Origin: a virus
IMG/VR virus record: IMGVR_UViG_3300028384_001046
Location: 1 to 64,000 of that record
Direction: 5' to 3' (one strand)
Length of the DNA: 64,000 nucleotides
This document shows, piece by piece, positions 14,501-24,500 of the stretch. The position numbers were made by a program, and so were the translations under genes. Position 1 is the stretch's first letter, and the number at the start of each line of letters is the position of its first letter. Below the pieces are notes generated by a model. That model did not search any database, was not told the origin of the DNA, and saw only the letters and a program-made list of their open reading frames with translations.

Positions 14501-17500
14501 AGTGGATTAAGTTCTACTACGGAATATTATGTACGAGTGCTTGATGATAATAGATTCAAGTTATATGATGTTGGAATTGGCACTACAAGAGATACTACTA
14601 ATTTTACAAAAAATAAAGAATCTATTTTTGGTGATTTTGGATCTGGAGATCATAAGATTTATTATCCTCCCATTGTAGTAAAAGTGGAATCTATTTCTGC
14701 TATTGGTGCTACAACTATTATTCAACCACAACTGGATCCAGTTGTTCTCGGTGAAATCGATAGTGTTTTCTTGCGAGAGGGTGGAATTGGATATGGATCT
14801 ACAAATATTGTAGATTTCCATAGAAGACCAAATGTTGGAATTTCTACGATTATCTTTAGATCACTTCTAAAGCCCGTTATTGTCGGTGGAAGTATTGTAG
14901 ATGTCCAAATTCTTGCAAGTGGAAGGGGATACAGAAAAGACTCTGACATCTTTGTTTTTGGAAAAGGCGATTTTGCTCAAATTAATCCAATCATCGAAGA
15001 TGGTGGAATTATTGGAGTCAAAATTCTTGACGGCGGTGCTGGATATGATGATAATACTGTTTTGGATCTTCAGAATCGAGGAACCGATGCCAAATTCATT
15101 GCCGATGTCAGAGAGTGGAAGTTAAATCAAGTAGTTACTTCTTCCGAGGTTATTAGTGAGGAAGATGGTTGTTTGCTTAGACCATCTACCGATCCAGATC
15201 TTGGTCTTCAACCCATTTCGATGTATCCTCCAAGAAAATTGAGATATCAACTTGGGGATAATATTGATGCTGGTAATTTGGAACTATCTCAAAATGCTAT
15301 CCACTCTCCGATTCTTGGGTGGGCATATGATGGCAATCCAATTTATGGTCCGTATGGATATGAAAATGAAACTGGGGGTTCTATAGTAAGACTTACCAGT
15401 GGGTATATTTTAAACGATGAAAATCTTGATGGATTAAGACCTCCAGGATACTCTTTGGGTTATTTTACAAATGATTATATTTTTAATAATTCTGGAGATC
15501 TTGATGTGCATGGAGGAAGATATTGCGTAACACCGCAATTCCCCAATGGAACATATGCATATTTTTATAGTATTGATGTTGATTCAAGTGGCGTTGCTGA
15601 ACCCAGATATCCATATCTCCTTGGAACAAAATTCAAAGATTCTCCTGTTGAGGAAAATTTTAATACGTTTTTTAATCAGGACATTGATATTTTCAATAAT
15701 AATTTATCTAGGAATACTGGTCCATATTTTCTTGAATTTGGAAATTCCAACTATGATTTGATTGATCGGGTTGATGATTCATATAACCAAAAATTCTATG
15801 TTGAAAACGTAAAAACATCTGGCATAGGATCTGTGAGTATATTCAGTAGAGGAACTGGATATAAAGTAAATGATGTTTTGAATATTGATAATACGGGAAC
15901 AGATGGATCTAGTGCTAGTGTTATAGTATCATCTATTTTGGGTAAAGATATATCAAATATATCTGTTGGAATTTCAACTTATGTTGATACGGAACTTAGA
16001 GTTAATGGTAGGAGTATTGTTGGAGTCACTACGGTTCCACATGATATCAATAATGGCGAAACTGTTATTTTATCTGGTATTACGACGGCTAGATTTTCTC
16101 CATTTTTTGGAGAACAAAAAGTTTCTGTCCCATCTAGACGTGTTGGGCTTTCTAGTTTTGTTCCAAATGTTAGTACAACAGGAATAACGACATTCATATC
16201 TGTAACTGATACTTTTGGGTTTAGACCTGGTGATCACATTGGTGTTGGAACAGAAACAATGGTGATTACGGATATTGATTTGAAATTTAAGAGATTTCGG
16301 GTCAATCGTGAAAATTATGTTGGAATGGCAGTTACTCATTTACCTTCAGACAACTCAGTTTTTCTGAAACCAGTTGAGTTTGAATTTAGTGCTGGAGAAA
16401 ATGTATTTTCATATTCAGTGAAACCAAATAGAGTTTTATATTTCTCTCCAGAGGAAACAGTTGGTATAGGCTCTACTGGATCGATTTATGATGTAATTAA
16501 TACGGGAATTGGTAGTGTTGTTTCTCAAAGTTATGATACTAGATATGTTAGGGAAAGATCAATTTTTATTCCCAATCATGGATTAAAAACTGGACAACCA
16601 ATAGAGTATAATATTGGTATTGGTGGAACTTCAATTGTAACAGCTAAAACATCCGCAGGATCTACTTCTGGTGTTGGAACAAGTAGATTGCAGAATGGAT
16701 CCACCGTATATGCTGTTAATTTTGGTACAAACTATCTTGGTTTATCTACGACTGGATTTACTACTATTGGGGATGCTTTATATTTCTTTGACATAGCATC
16801 TAACATTGGATATGCCCATTCGTTTACTACAAAATTTCCAAGAGTTAATGCTCGTGTAGAGAGATACTATACTGAAGTTACTACTGTTGATAATCATGAA
16901 TTAGTTGATAATGATATTATTAAATTAGATTCTTCACCAGTTCAGGTAGAGAATGAAAAAATTGTGTTTGATCCCATAATTGGGAAAATTACAACTGGCA
17001 AAGTTAGCTTTGGAAATACAGATGTTTCTGCAGATTTAACTTCAATTAATATTGATGATGAAACATTCCAGAGTGGCGACAAAGTAGTATTTTATGCTAC
17101 TGATGGAAATGTTATTGGTGGACTTGAAAACAACCAAACTTATTTTGTTCTTCGTGAAGATCCAAAAAATATTAAGTTGGTAAAATACAAATCAGATGTT
17201 GTAGATTCAAATCCCATTGTATTTACTTCCGTTCCAATCGGAACATACCAAATTGCTAAAATAAATCCACCACTGAATTTTACCAAAGGAAATACAATAA
17301 TCATTGATGTATCTGATGTTTCCTTGAGTGAAATGAAATTTGAGGTTTTCTCTGATATCAATTATCTCAATAACTTGGAAGTTACTAATGATAATGGATT
17401 TGCTATCAAACGAGAGGGAGAACCTGGTGAAGATGGTTCTACAGTAACGATTGATACTAGGAGAGGATATCCCAATAAAAGTTTCTATACATTAACTCCT

Positions 17501-20500
17501 GTTATTCCATCTGATGATAGAAAACTAAGTGTTATTTCTGATATTGATGTTTTGGGTAGAAACAGCATTACTTTAAATGAATTGGTGATGAATGGATTTA
17601 AACCTGTTACTGTTATTGACAATAAAAAATTCACATATAATCTTGATAGAAAACCTCTGGAAAGTCAAAAGTATTTTTCTAGATTGGGTGTTAGTACCAT
17701 TTTTTATGAAACGACTTCCAGAAATGCTACTGGACCAGTATATTCAACTAAGACTACTTTTCCTGGTAGGGGATACAAATCTATTCCTTCTACTAATGGA
17801 TTTTCTAGTCAATCTGGAATTAATGCGGCTGTTAAAATTATTTCTAATGAAATTGGACAAATTGAATCTTTAGGCAGAATTAAGGATGGATTTGATTATC
17901 CAACTGATCCAACTTTGCTTCCATTTTTGAGTGTTCCAGCGATTATTGATGTTGGAGGTATTCAAAGAATTGGTAACATTGATGTTATTGATGGAGGTGT
18001 AAATTATACTCAACCTCCCAATTTAGTTGTGAGGGGTAATGATACTGTTGATTTGCAAGCGAGGTTAAATGGAAGCTCTATTGATAAGGTATTTGTTCTT
18101 CAGAATGCTTTTGAATTTGATGAACCGCTAAGTATTATTCCAGTACAAAACTCTAATGGATTTGATATTGATCAAATTACTCACAATGGAGACACTGTAA
18201 CTCTTGAACTTCTTTTGGATGCTCAGTTCAATATTCCAGTCAGAACTGGATATGGATCAACTGATATTGAATTCCCATTTGAAGTTGGAGACTCTATTTT
18301 TATTGAGGGATGTAGATTGACACCCGAATCTTTTGATGCTGGTGACATTAACTTCAACTCAGAAAGATTTGATTATAGATTCTTTACTGTTACTGGAGTT
18401 GATACTAATAATTTTACTCTCACATATAGTCTTGCTGGAATTAACACGGGAATATTGGGTGCTTATGATGATGATTTTGGACTTGGATATGTTGTTAATT
18501 ATAAGGACATGGCTAAGTTCCGAATGAATCTTGTTAACGATGCAAAGTTCTTATCGGAAGAAAGAATTACTTCTAACACATTTGAAGGATTTGTATCTCC
18601 TAATGGTTGGAATAGTAGATTGAATCAACTTAGACTCTCTAATTCTTCTGGCAATTTATCTGTTGGTGATATCATTTATGGAGAACAATCTACTATTTTG
18701 GGTAGAGTAGAAGCTGTTAACAAATTTAATGTAAGAACTACATTAGGAGTTAGTAGAGAAAAAGTTGCTAAAAATGATAATAGTTCTGGAATTCTAAATG
18801 ATTTTAGTCAAAGAATTTCTGACAACGCATATTATCAGAAATTCTCATATTCTATTAAAGGTAGAGTTCCATATAATACTTGGAGAGAATCTGTAAGATC
18901 TATTGTTCATCCATCGGGATTTCAAGAATTTTGTGATCTTGAGGTTATAAGCACGCCGACTGATAATGTTGGAAGTGCTAGATCTACAACAATGAAAGTG
19001 AAACCCGATTCTACTTCAGTTGAATTGCTTGTAAATATTGATAATGATATTTACTTGCAGGAGAGACAAAATTTTGCTCTTGTAACCGAAGATGATCAAG
19101 CTAGGGATGGAAGTATTCAACGTATTTTCTTTCCAGAAGGCAGACCAATTAAAAGTTATATTTTAAATAAGACCAATAAAGTTTTGTTGATAGATGATAT
19201 TTCTGATGGATTTAATGGTGATCATGATAGAACAGGAACATTGGTAGGAAATACTGGATTCAAACTTAAAAGTAATGGTAAACCATTATTCAAAGCAGTA
19301 TTTGATGCTTCTGATAGTAAAGTCGTTGATATTACAGATAACATTATTAATATACAAAATCACAATTTCCAAACTGGTCAAGAACTATTTTATGATCGCC
19401 AAGGTGGAGGTGAAATTGGAATTGCAACAACATCTCATGCTTCGGGAGTCCGAGATATTGTGATGAATGTTGAATCTGCATTGGCTGGTTCTGGAGCAAT
19501 GTTTGAGAATGGTTATAATATAGAAATTCCAGAAGGTGGTGTTACTGGTGTTGGTACTATAGTCAATCCCATTGTCACATTTGTTGTATATGGATTTGGA
19601 AGTCCTGATGGTGGACTTCCTGGTATTTCGACCAGAGGAACTGGTGCTAGATTCCAAGTCAAATTCACTTATGAACAAAGCACAGGTCAACCTATTTCTA
19701 CAAATGTTATTCTTACTAAAGGTGGAACTGGATACTATGTTGGTGACAATGTAAGTATTGCTGGTACACATCTTGGCGGAACAACTCCTGCAAACGATCT
19801 TACATTCCCCGTAACACGTATTACTGGTACTAGAACTGGTATTACCACTACTTACCTAGACGTACCATCTACTAGTGATTTGAGCGGTACTGGGGCACGT
19901 TTTAACGTTACTCGCGATTCCAACTTGGATGTCGAAAGTATTGTCGTTGTTAGTGGTGGTAGTGGTTATGTAAGCACCGAAACTATTTCCATTGCTGGAA
20001 CTTATATCGGAGGCAGCGGATCCCTTGACGATCTTCTTTGCACACCAGTTGAACTGGGAACTACTACTATTCCTGAAATTGTTTTCTGTCAGAAAATTGA
20101 TGATGTTAAGTTTAAGATTAGTGGATTGTCTACTTCTTTGCCTCTTAATTTTACTGGACTTGGTACGGGAACTCACAAGTTCAGAATTTCAGATCCTACT
20201 TCAGATGCATTAATTTTAATTGATAATATTATTCAGAGCCCTATTAGAAATAAAAAACTTGAAGTTGGCATTGGATCTCCTATTGGAATCTTTGACCAGA
20301 GTATTGTTGTCAGTTCTGGAATTGGTTCACTCGCTTCTGGTGATATTATTAAATCTGGTGATGAGTTCATGAAGGTTAAACAGATTGGCGACAGTGTTTT
20401 TGTTCAGGGTAGAAGAGCTGAAATTGAAAATACTGTGGATAATAATTTTTATTATGATGTAAATAGAATGAATTCTACTATTACTAGTACTGATGAAACT

Positions 20501-20533
20501 GTCGTAACTCACGATGATAACCCTCCATATTAA
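11546..20533 (+). CDS. 7: Giant gp7-like baseplate wedge protein with YHYH domain
   Basis: 2995 residues; T4 gp7 has 1032. Residues 1-45 (PSFLNEESPLFAEFLKQYY) and 185-222 (DFYSAKGTDSSYQILFKLLY) resemble the part of T4 gp7 around FYSTKGIEASYKFLFKVLY, and residues 2428-2460 (YYQKFSYSIKGRVPYN, then SIVHPSGFQEF) resemble the stretch SNLPSSRWKSDVIRFVHPVGF that follows in T4. In between lies an insertion of some 2200 residues with many GGxGYxxxP-type repeats (for example EGGIGY, DGGAGY) and, at about 1256-1365, a YHYH-type domain (GWAYDGNPIYGPYG, HGGRYCV, YFYS, YPYLLG). The gene lies between gp6 and gp8 as gp7 does in T4 (with two other genes before gp8). AT-rich with strong preference for T-ending codons. 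The gp7 call rests on remembered T4 sequence; the position supports it. Confidence 0.75.
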   Translation: MPELNKVKISQLIESQIPSFLNEESPLFAEFLKQYYISQEHQSGVTDIAVNLPDYKKISSFNNETLVPYNVLLEDIFAADDTITVQSTVGWPDSYGLLKIDNEIITYKSKTSNQFLDCSRGFSAINKIKQDVNSEFLEFSDSEAEEHSSGSLVYNLSNLFLQEFFSKFKKEFLPGFENRSFVTGTSVQNILTRAKDFYSAKGTDSSYQILFKLLYGEEIQLIKPIDDTIAASSNVYFKTKNVLVENLFDGDPLRTVGNFLFQDVSGIGTVSASIYNVEYRPIDRKDFYEISLDSSSFSGNFEVPGKTKTLEGIPQFSNNILVDSTIGFDQQGSLLIKPTTDSNFIEVSYTDKTINQFLGVSGISTDLVFGAEIFEDKLAFAYAGLGQTSLAQLRIVNIIDSIDTNDTANMSVGDSLKLSTFGVNRGKDSQFNSWIYNIPTIHNIKSVDQLNVNTFRITLFDFVVFYIGEKLNISDGIREIQSEVKDIEYDSSNDEKRLSDKVVVQVSSNIPSNPTLLKKTIVKAEHNLGRFPEITKFPIGIQNSYISADGQDYFITSAGIPNYPIFATDNRKFVKTDINESTDDNGTPINGGGFTYLFKSVDPGSSEAEGTLALNAGDVSIRHNYKTGEKIFWDNIYNSGIQTGVYFVTAISETEFYLSFSGSDVFSKKYIPVRTDSRGQFIVKSGYEGRELSHQKILRKFPYERKVDFFDDPNKRSVKNRPIGILANGVEIFPPTVFDEQIYYGDVVNIKVTNRGKDYDVINGPELVIQDQNGSGCEAFANVSGSFREVRLVSPGIGYQEKPKITIEGGNGTGAVLESNFVKGKLTVNFKADGSSVNSNSETIDFPTRHNFEIGEEVFYDSRGNTPIGNLISGATYFVRPVDDQTISLYETFRDAVNGSNVVNIGSPSFGFHKFTSTKSRNTITRVYVREPGQGYSNRKVIVPSRNTAAGTRSGIDTSDNYVYAREHNFKTGDVVRYSSTESLISGLSSTTEYYVRVLDDNRFKLYDVGIGTTRDTTNFTKNKESIFGDFGSGDHKIYYPPIVVKVESISAIGATTIIQPQLDPVVLGEIDSVFLREGGIGYGSTNIVDFHRRPNVGISTIIFRSLLKPVIVGGSIVDVQILASGRGYRKDSDIFVFGKGDFAQINPIIEDGGIIGVKILDGGAGYDDNTVLDLQNRGTDAKFIADVREWKLNQVVTSSEVISEEDGCLLRPSTDPDLGLQPISMYPPRKLRYQLGDNIDAGNLELSQNAIHSPILGWAYDGNPIYGPYGYENETGGSIVRLTSGYILNDENLDGLRPPGYSLGYFTNDYIFNNSGDLDVHGGRYCVTPQFPNGTYAYFYSIDVDSSGVAEPRYPYLLGTKFKDSPVEENFNTFFNQDIDIFNNNLSRNTGPYFLEFGNSNYDLIDRVDDSYNQKFYVENVKTSGIGSVSIFSRGTGYKVNDVLNIDNTGTDGSSASVIVSSILGKDISNISVGISTYVDTELRVNGRSIVGVTTVPHDINNGETVILSGITTARFSPFFGEQKVSVPSRRVGLSSFVPNVSTTGITTFISVTDTFGFRPGDHIGVGTETMVITDIDLKFKRFRVNRENYVGMAVTHLPSDNSVFLKPVEFEFSAGENVFSYSVKPNRVLYFSPEETVGIGSTGSIYDVINTGIGSVVSQSYDTRYVRERSIFIPNHGLKTGQPIEYNIGIGGTSIVTAKTSAGSTSGVGTSRLQNGSTVYAVNFGTNYLGLSTTGFTTIGDALYFFDIASNIGYAHSFTTKFPRVNARVERYYTEVTTVDNHELVDNDIIKLDSSPVQVENEKIVFDPIIGKITTGKVSFGNTDVSADLTSINIDDETFQSGDKVVFYATDGNVIGGLENNQTYFVLREDPKNIKLVKYKSDVVDSNPIVFTSVPIGTYQIAKINPPLNFTKGNTIIIDVSDVSLSEMKFEVFSDINYLNNLEVTNDNGFAIKREGEPGEDGSTVTIDTRRGYPNKSFYTLTPVIPSDDRKLSVISDIDVLGRNSITLNELVMNGFKPVTVIDNKKFTYNLDRKPLESQKYFSRLGVSTIFYETTSRNATGPVYSTKTTFPGRGYKSIPSTNGFSSQSGINAAVKIISNEIGQIESLGRIKDGFDYPTDPTLLPFLSVPAIIDVGGIQRIGNIDVIDGGVNYTQPPNLVVRGNDTVDLQARLNGSSIDKVFVLQNAFEFDEPLSIIPVQNSNGFDIDQITHNGDTVTLELLLDAQFNIPVRTGYGSTDIEFPFEVGDSIFIEGCRLTPESFDAGDINFNSERFDYRFFTVTGVDTNNFTLTYSLAGINTGILGAYDDDFGLGYVVNYKDMAKFRMNLVNDAKFLSEERITSNTFEGFVSPNGWNSRLNQLRLSNSSGNLSVGDIIYGEQSTILGRVEAVNKFNVRTTLGVSREKVAKNDNSSGILNDFSQRISDNAYYQKFSYSIKGRVPYNTWRESVRSIVHPSGFQEFCDLEVISTPTDNVGSARSTTMKVKPDSTSVELLVNIDNDIYLQERQNFALVTEDDQARDGSIQRIFFPEGRPIKSYILNKTNKVLLIDDISDGFNGDHDRTGTLVGNTGFKLKSNGKPLFKAVFDASDSKVVDITDNIINIQNHNFQTGQELFYDRQGGGEIGIATTSHASGVRDIVMNVESALAGSGAMFENGYNIEIPEGGVTGVGTIVNPIVTFVVYGFGSPDGGLPGISTRGTGARFQVKFTYEQSTGQPISTNVILTKGGTGYYVGDNVSIAGTHLGGTTPANDLTFPVTRITGTRTGITTTYLDVPSTSDLSGTGARFNVTRDSNLDVESIVVVSGGSGYVSTETISIAGTYIGGSGSLDDLLCTPVELGTTTIPEIVFCQKIDDVKFKISGLSTSLPLNFTGLGTGTHKFRISDPTSDALILIDNIIQSPIRNKKLEVGIGSPIGIFDQSIVVSSGIGSLASGDIIKSGDEFMKVKQIGDSVFVQGRRAEIENTVDNNFYYDVNRMNSTITSTDETVVTHDDNPPY

Positions 20534-20534
20534 C

Positions 20535-20542
20535 TATAAATA
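20535..20542 (+). promoter_or_regulatory. T4-type late promoter
   Basis: TATAAATA, a perfect match to the T4 late box, 20 bases ahead of the ATG at 20563 and just after the gp7-like stop. Confidence 0.7.
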
Positions 20543-20562
20543 ACAGAAAAAGTATTTGATCA

Positions 20563-21588
20563 ATGGCAAAACAAGGCATTAATACTGGTACTGCCCCTAA
20601 TGATGGCACTGGAGATACCCTGTTGGCGGGAACTCTAAAGATCAACGCAAACTTTGATGAAGTTTACGATGTTTTTGGTGATGGGGATAATCTTATCAGT
20701 TTTGTTTCTTTTGCTACTACTGCTGGGTATTCTACCAATGCTGGTATTGCATCTACGTCTACCTATGCTCAGACTGCAAGATATGTAACGTCAGATATTG
20801 ATATCAACACATCTGGTGTTGTTACTACATCATATGCCGATATCGGTAAGATTACTATTCAACAACCAGGAGCTATTACAGACGGTCCTATTGAGGTTGG
20901 ATTTGCAGCCACCATGTTTAGGATTAAAGCCGACGGCATGGTTGGAATTGGAACTTCTCTTCCAACATCTCAACTCCAAGTTGCATCATTCTCTTCCAGA
21001 CCTGCATTATGGGTTATTGCAAAAGATCAAGGACCCTCTTTTAGAGCTTCTGACGAAGATATTACTCCAGATAAGACTTTTATTGTCACAAAAGACGCCA
21101 ATATTGGCATTGGTACAAATGTTCCTGCTGCCAACCAAAGACTTGATGTTAGGGGCAATGTGACTACTCAAGGCATTGTTACTCTTGATGGCACTGTTGA
21201 CTTCAATAGTGATATTACTGAAACGGTAGTTAATGACTTTAATGATAATATAACCGTATCTGCTGCAGGAACACTTACCGTTGATTTGTCTCAGGGAACT
21301 GTGGTTCTTGGTGGAATTACTACTTCTATCAATACTTGGAATTTCACTAATGTTACTGCATTAAATAGTAAGGCAACTACGGCAACTCTTGTTATTAATG
21401 CTGGCGTTGGATACACTTACGGTGATGCTGTAAATGTAAATGGTGGACCTATCGCTGGTGGTGTTAGATGGGTTGGTGGAAATCCGCCACCTGCTTCAGA
21501 TGGAGAAGACATTTTAACATTCAGTATCATTAGAGATTCTACGGGTCTAACAAGAGTCTATTGTAGTAGTTCCATTAATATTAGCTGA
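20563..21588 (+). CDS. Tail fibre-like structural protein
   Basis: 341 residues. The start GINTGTAPNDGTGDTLLAG, then KINANFDEVYDVFGD is the common head of trimeric phage fibre proteins (INxGxxPNDGTGDxLR...KxNxNF). The middle contains MVGIGTSLPTSQLQV and NIGIGTNVPAANQRLDVRG, repeats typical of fibre shafts, and the end is beta-rich and Gly/Ser-rich. Position between gp7-like and gp8 parallels the T4 region that codes for gp9-gp12 pins and short fibres, but no direct match to one of them is claimed. Confidence 0.75.
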   Translation: MAKQGINTGTAPNDGTGDTLLAGTLKINANFDEVYDVFGDGDNLISFVSFATTAGYSTNAGIASTSTYAQTARYVTSDIDINTSGVVTTSYADIGKITIQQPGAITDGPIEVGFAATMFRIKADGMVGIGTSLPTSQLQVASFSSRPALWVIAKDQGPSFRASDEDITPDKTFIVTKDANIGIGTNVPAANQRLDVRGNVTTQGIVTLDGTVDFNSDITETVVNDFNDNITVSAAGTLTVDLSQGTVVLGGITTSINTWNFTNVTALNSKATTATLVINAGVGYTYGDAVNVNGGPIAGGVRWVGGNPPPASDGEDILTFSIIRDSTGLTRVYCSSSINIS

Positions 21589-21596
21589 TACGATAA

Positions 21597-24500
21597 ATGC
21601 CAAGAACAACACCTGGATCTGGAGCTCTTCTAAGACCCGTATTTAACTCTTCATATGGAGTTGAATTAATTGAGGTTATTGATGGAGGAAACGGTTATAG
21701 TAAAGCAGATCCCCCCAAAATTGTTATTGAAGGCACCGAAACTCCAGTAGTTGAAGGTGTTTTTTATCCAGTAATCACTGGAGTTGGAACTATTAGCGAA
21801 GTGATTATTTTTAACACTGGTGCTGGATATTATCCAGTATTTTCAACAACTACTTCGTCGGAGGTTGTTGTTGAAAGAGCAGCTTTTGGTTCTATTTCTA
21901 CTACTCATGGTCTTGGGGTATCTTCTGTATTTTCTGGGGATTTTAATATTGTTGAAGATGAAATTTTCTTCACCGATGCTCCATATGGAAAAAGAGGTCC
22001 AGTTGGATTGGAGACTGGATCGACATTTAATGGTAGATTATTTTCAAGAAAATTTGATCCATTTGAACCACAAGATAAGAATTTAGTTTTAGATGATATT
22101 TCTTTGGAGTTTACTGGAGTTGCTGGAACAGAATTTGCAGTAACAGAAAATCTTGGTATAGTATCATCTTTGTATAATAGTGTTAATTCTGGTGTAGATA
22201 TTAATAATAACCCGTTTATTTTAATTAATAACATTGTCCAAACTCCTAATTTAGATTTTAATTTTTCTGATAACTCAAGTAATAAACTAAATTTTTTGAG
22301 TGGGACTCCAAGAGCAGGAAGAATTAATAAAGTCGCTATTCAAACTGGTAGTGGATATTATGTTCCACTCAGAGCGGCAGCCATTGCAGGTGTAAATTCT
22401 TCTGGATCTGTGAGTTTTATTGAAATGCGTGGTGGAGGACAAGGATATAGGACTCCGCCCAAGGTTGAGATTAGAGGAATTGAAGGAACGGGTGCTGCTG
22501 CTACTGCCGTTCTCGGAACAAAGGTAAATACCCCCGTTTCTATTTCTACTGCTACATTTGATATGTTCAGTGGCATTGGAACATTTACGACATCTTCGCC
22601 ACATGATTTTTATGACGGGGATAGAGTTGTTATTACTGGAGCCGGATTTACATTTACTGCTTTATCTGCGGTAAGAAATATTAGTGAATTTGGATATGAC
22701 TATATTACTGGTATTGCCACTCTCAGTGTTTATGGTGGTCACTATATCGGTACTGGGGATAATCAATCTAGACATCTGTTGATTCAAGGTGTTCAGGTAA
22801 CTGATGGAATTAGTACTTTTACTCTTAGAGAAGATTCTTATCCTATTATTTCTGTTGGTAATAGTAGAGAAGCTACAGTTAATATTGGTATTGGATCTAC
22901 AGGATTGCAGTATGTCTCTGCTGGTACAGTTCAGGCTGGTGTTGACACCAATATTCTCGAAGCAAGAAATGTAATTGGTTTTGACGTTCTTGATACTCCA
23001 ACTGATGATACTTTTGAAGTATTTCTTGGAATTACTACTTTCCCACACAATTATGTGAGTGGTGGAGTCGTTCAGAGGGACCAGACGGGTATTGTAACTT
23101 CTATCGAAATAACTTCTGGTGGATCTGGGTATTTTCCACCAGCTAAAGTAGTTTATTCCAATCATACACAAGAATCTGGAATTACAACGTTTACTGCTCA
23201 TGGGGAACAAGTTGGTGTTCCAACTTCTGTGGGAAGTGTATATTACAATCCAATTGTTGGTATATTAACAGTTAGAACAAGTTATTTTCATAATCTTACG
23301 GACGATAATGTTGTAAAACTGGAAGGATTGAAAATTGATACTATTAATGGTCAAATAACTTTTCCATCTGGAAAGAGGAAATTTTTTGGAATCACTACGG
23401 CTAACAATGTTGACATTGAAATTGACGTAAAGGAAGACATGTATGATCTTACTAGAAATGTAGGAGTTTATACAGGACAAGTTCTTAAAGGAACTTTAAC
23501 AAGATATAAAGGTCATGGATTGGATACTGATGATTATGTTCTTATTACTGGAGTCGGACAAACCACGAGTAGTTCTGTAGATTTAAGACTTTCTGACGTT
23601 GAATATGACAATGCTAGTGGATTGGCAACAATTACTACACGAAGAAATCACAATTTCTCCAAAAATGATTTCGTAATTCTCAGTGGAATTGCATTTACAT
23701 GTGATTATTCTCCGTCAATTGGCATTACTACTGCTGAATATGATAATATCAGCGGTATTATGACAATTACTACTGCTGCTCCACATGGATATACTGAGGG
23801 TGGTAAAGCAGGAACTGTTGTTTTGAGTGGTCTTGGATTTACTTGTGATATTGATAACGGATCATCTATCCATTATTATCCAAGAGGTAGAGACGAAGCA
23901 TATCAGAAGTCAATTTCCATCGCTTCTACAACAAATACTACAATTACTCTTGATGTTGGTAAAACTTCCAAAAAAGATTCCTATCCCTATACCTTTGATT
24001 CTGCAACAACTGGATCTGTAGTTTCTGGCGGTGACTATCCACATACTTTTGTTGGATCTGCATCTAGTGCAATTATTTTTGGTGGTGATTATAATTATAA
24101 TTTTATAAGTGCAGACCCTCAAGGAATTACAATTGGTGGTGAATATGACCACAACTTTGTAAGTTCTGGATCTACTGCTCTGTGGAGAGGTGGTGGATAT
24201 CCACACACTTTTGTCAGTGCTGGAGCAACTGCTGTTATTACTGGTGGTGATTACACATATACATTTGTTCCAGACAACAATAATTCGGGAGCTGTTGCAA
24301 AGTATAGTTGGGCTGGTCCATTCCTAACTCCAACTAATGCTTCATACATTCCATCTACGGGTGTATTGACACTCCAATTCAATCAACCTCACTTCCTTAC
24401 AATCAACGATACTATCGGTATCGCAACGGGAGGCCTCACATTTACTTGTGATATGGATGGCAATGCAACTGAGCACAACTATCCCAGATTTAGAGATCCT

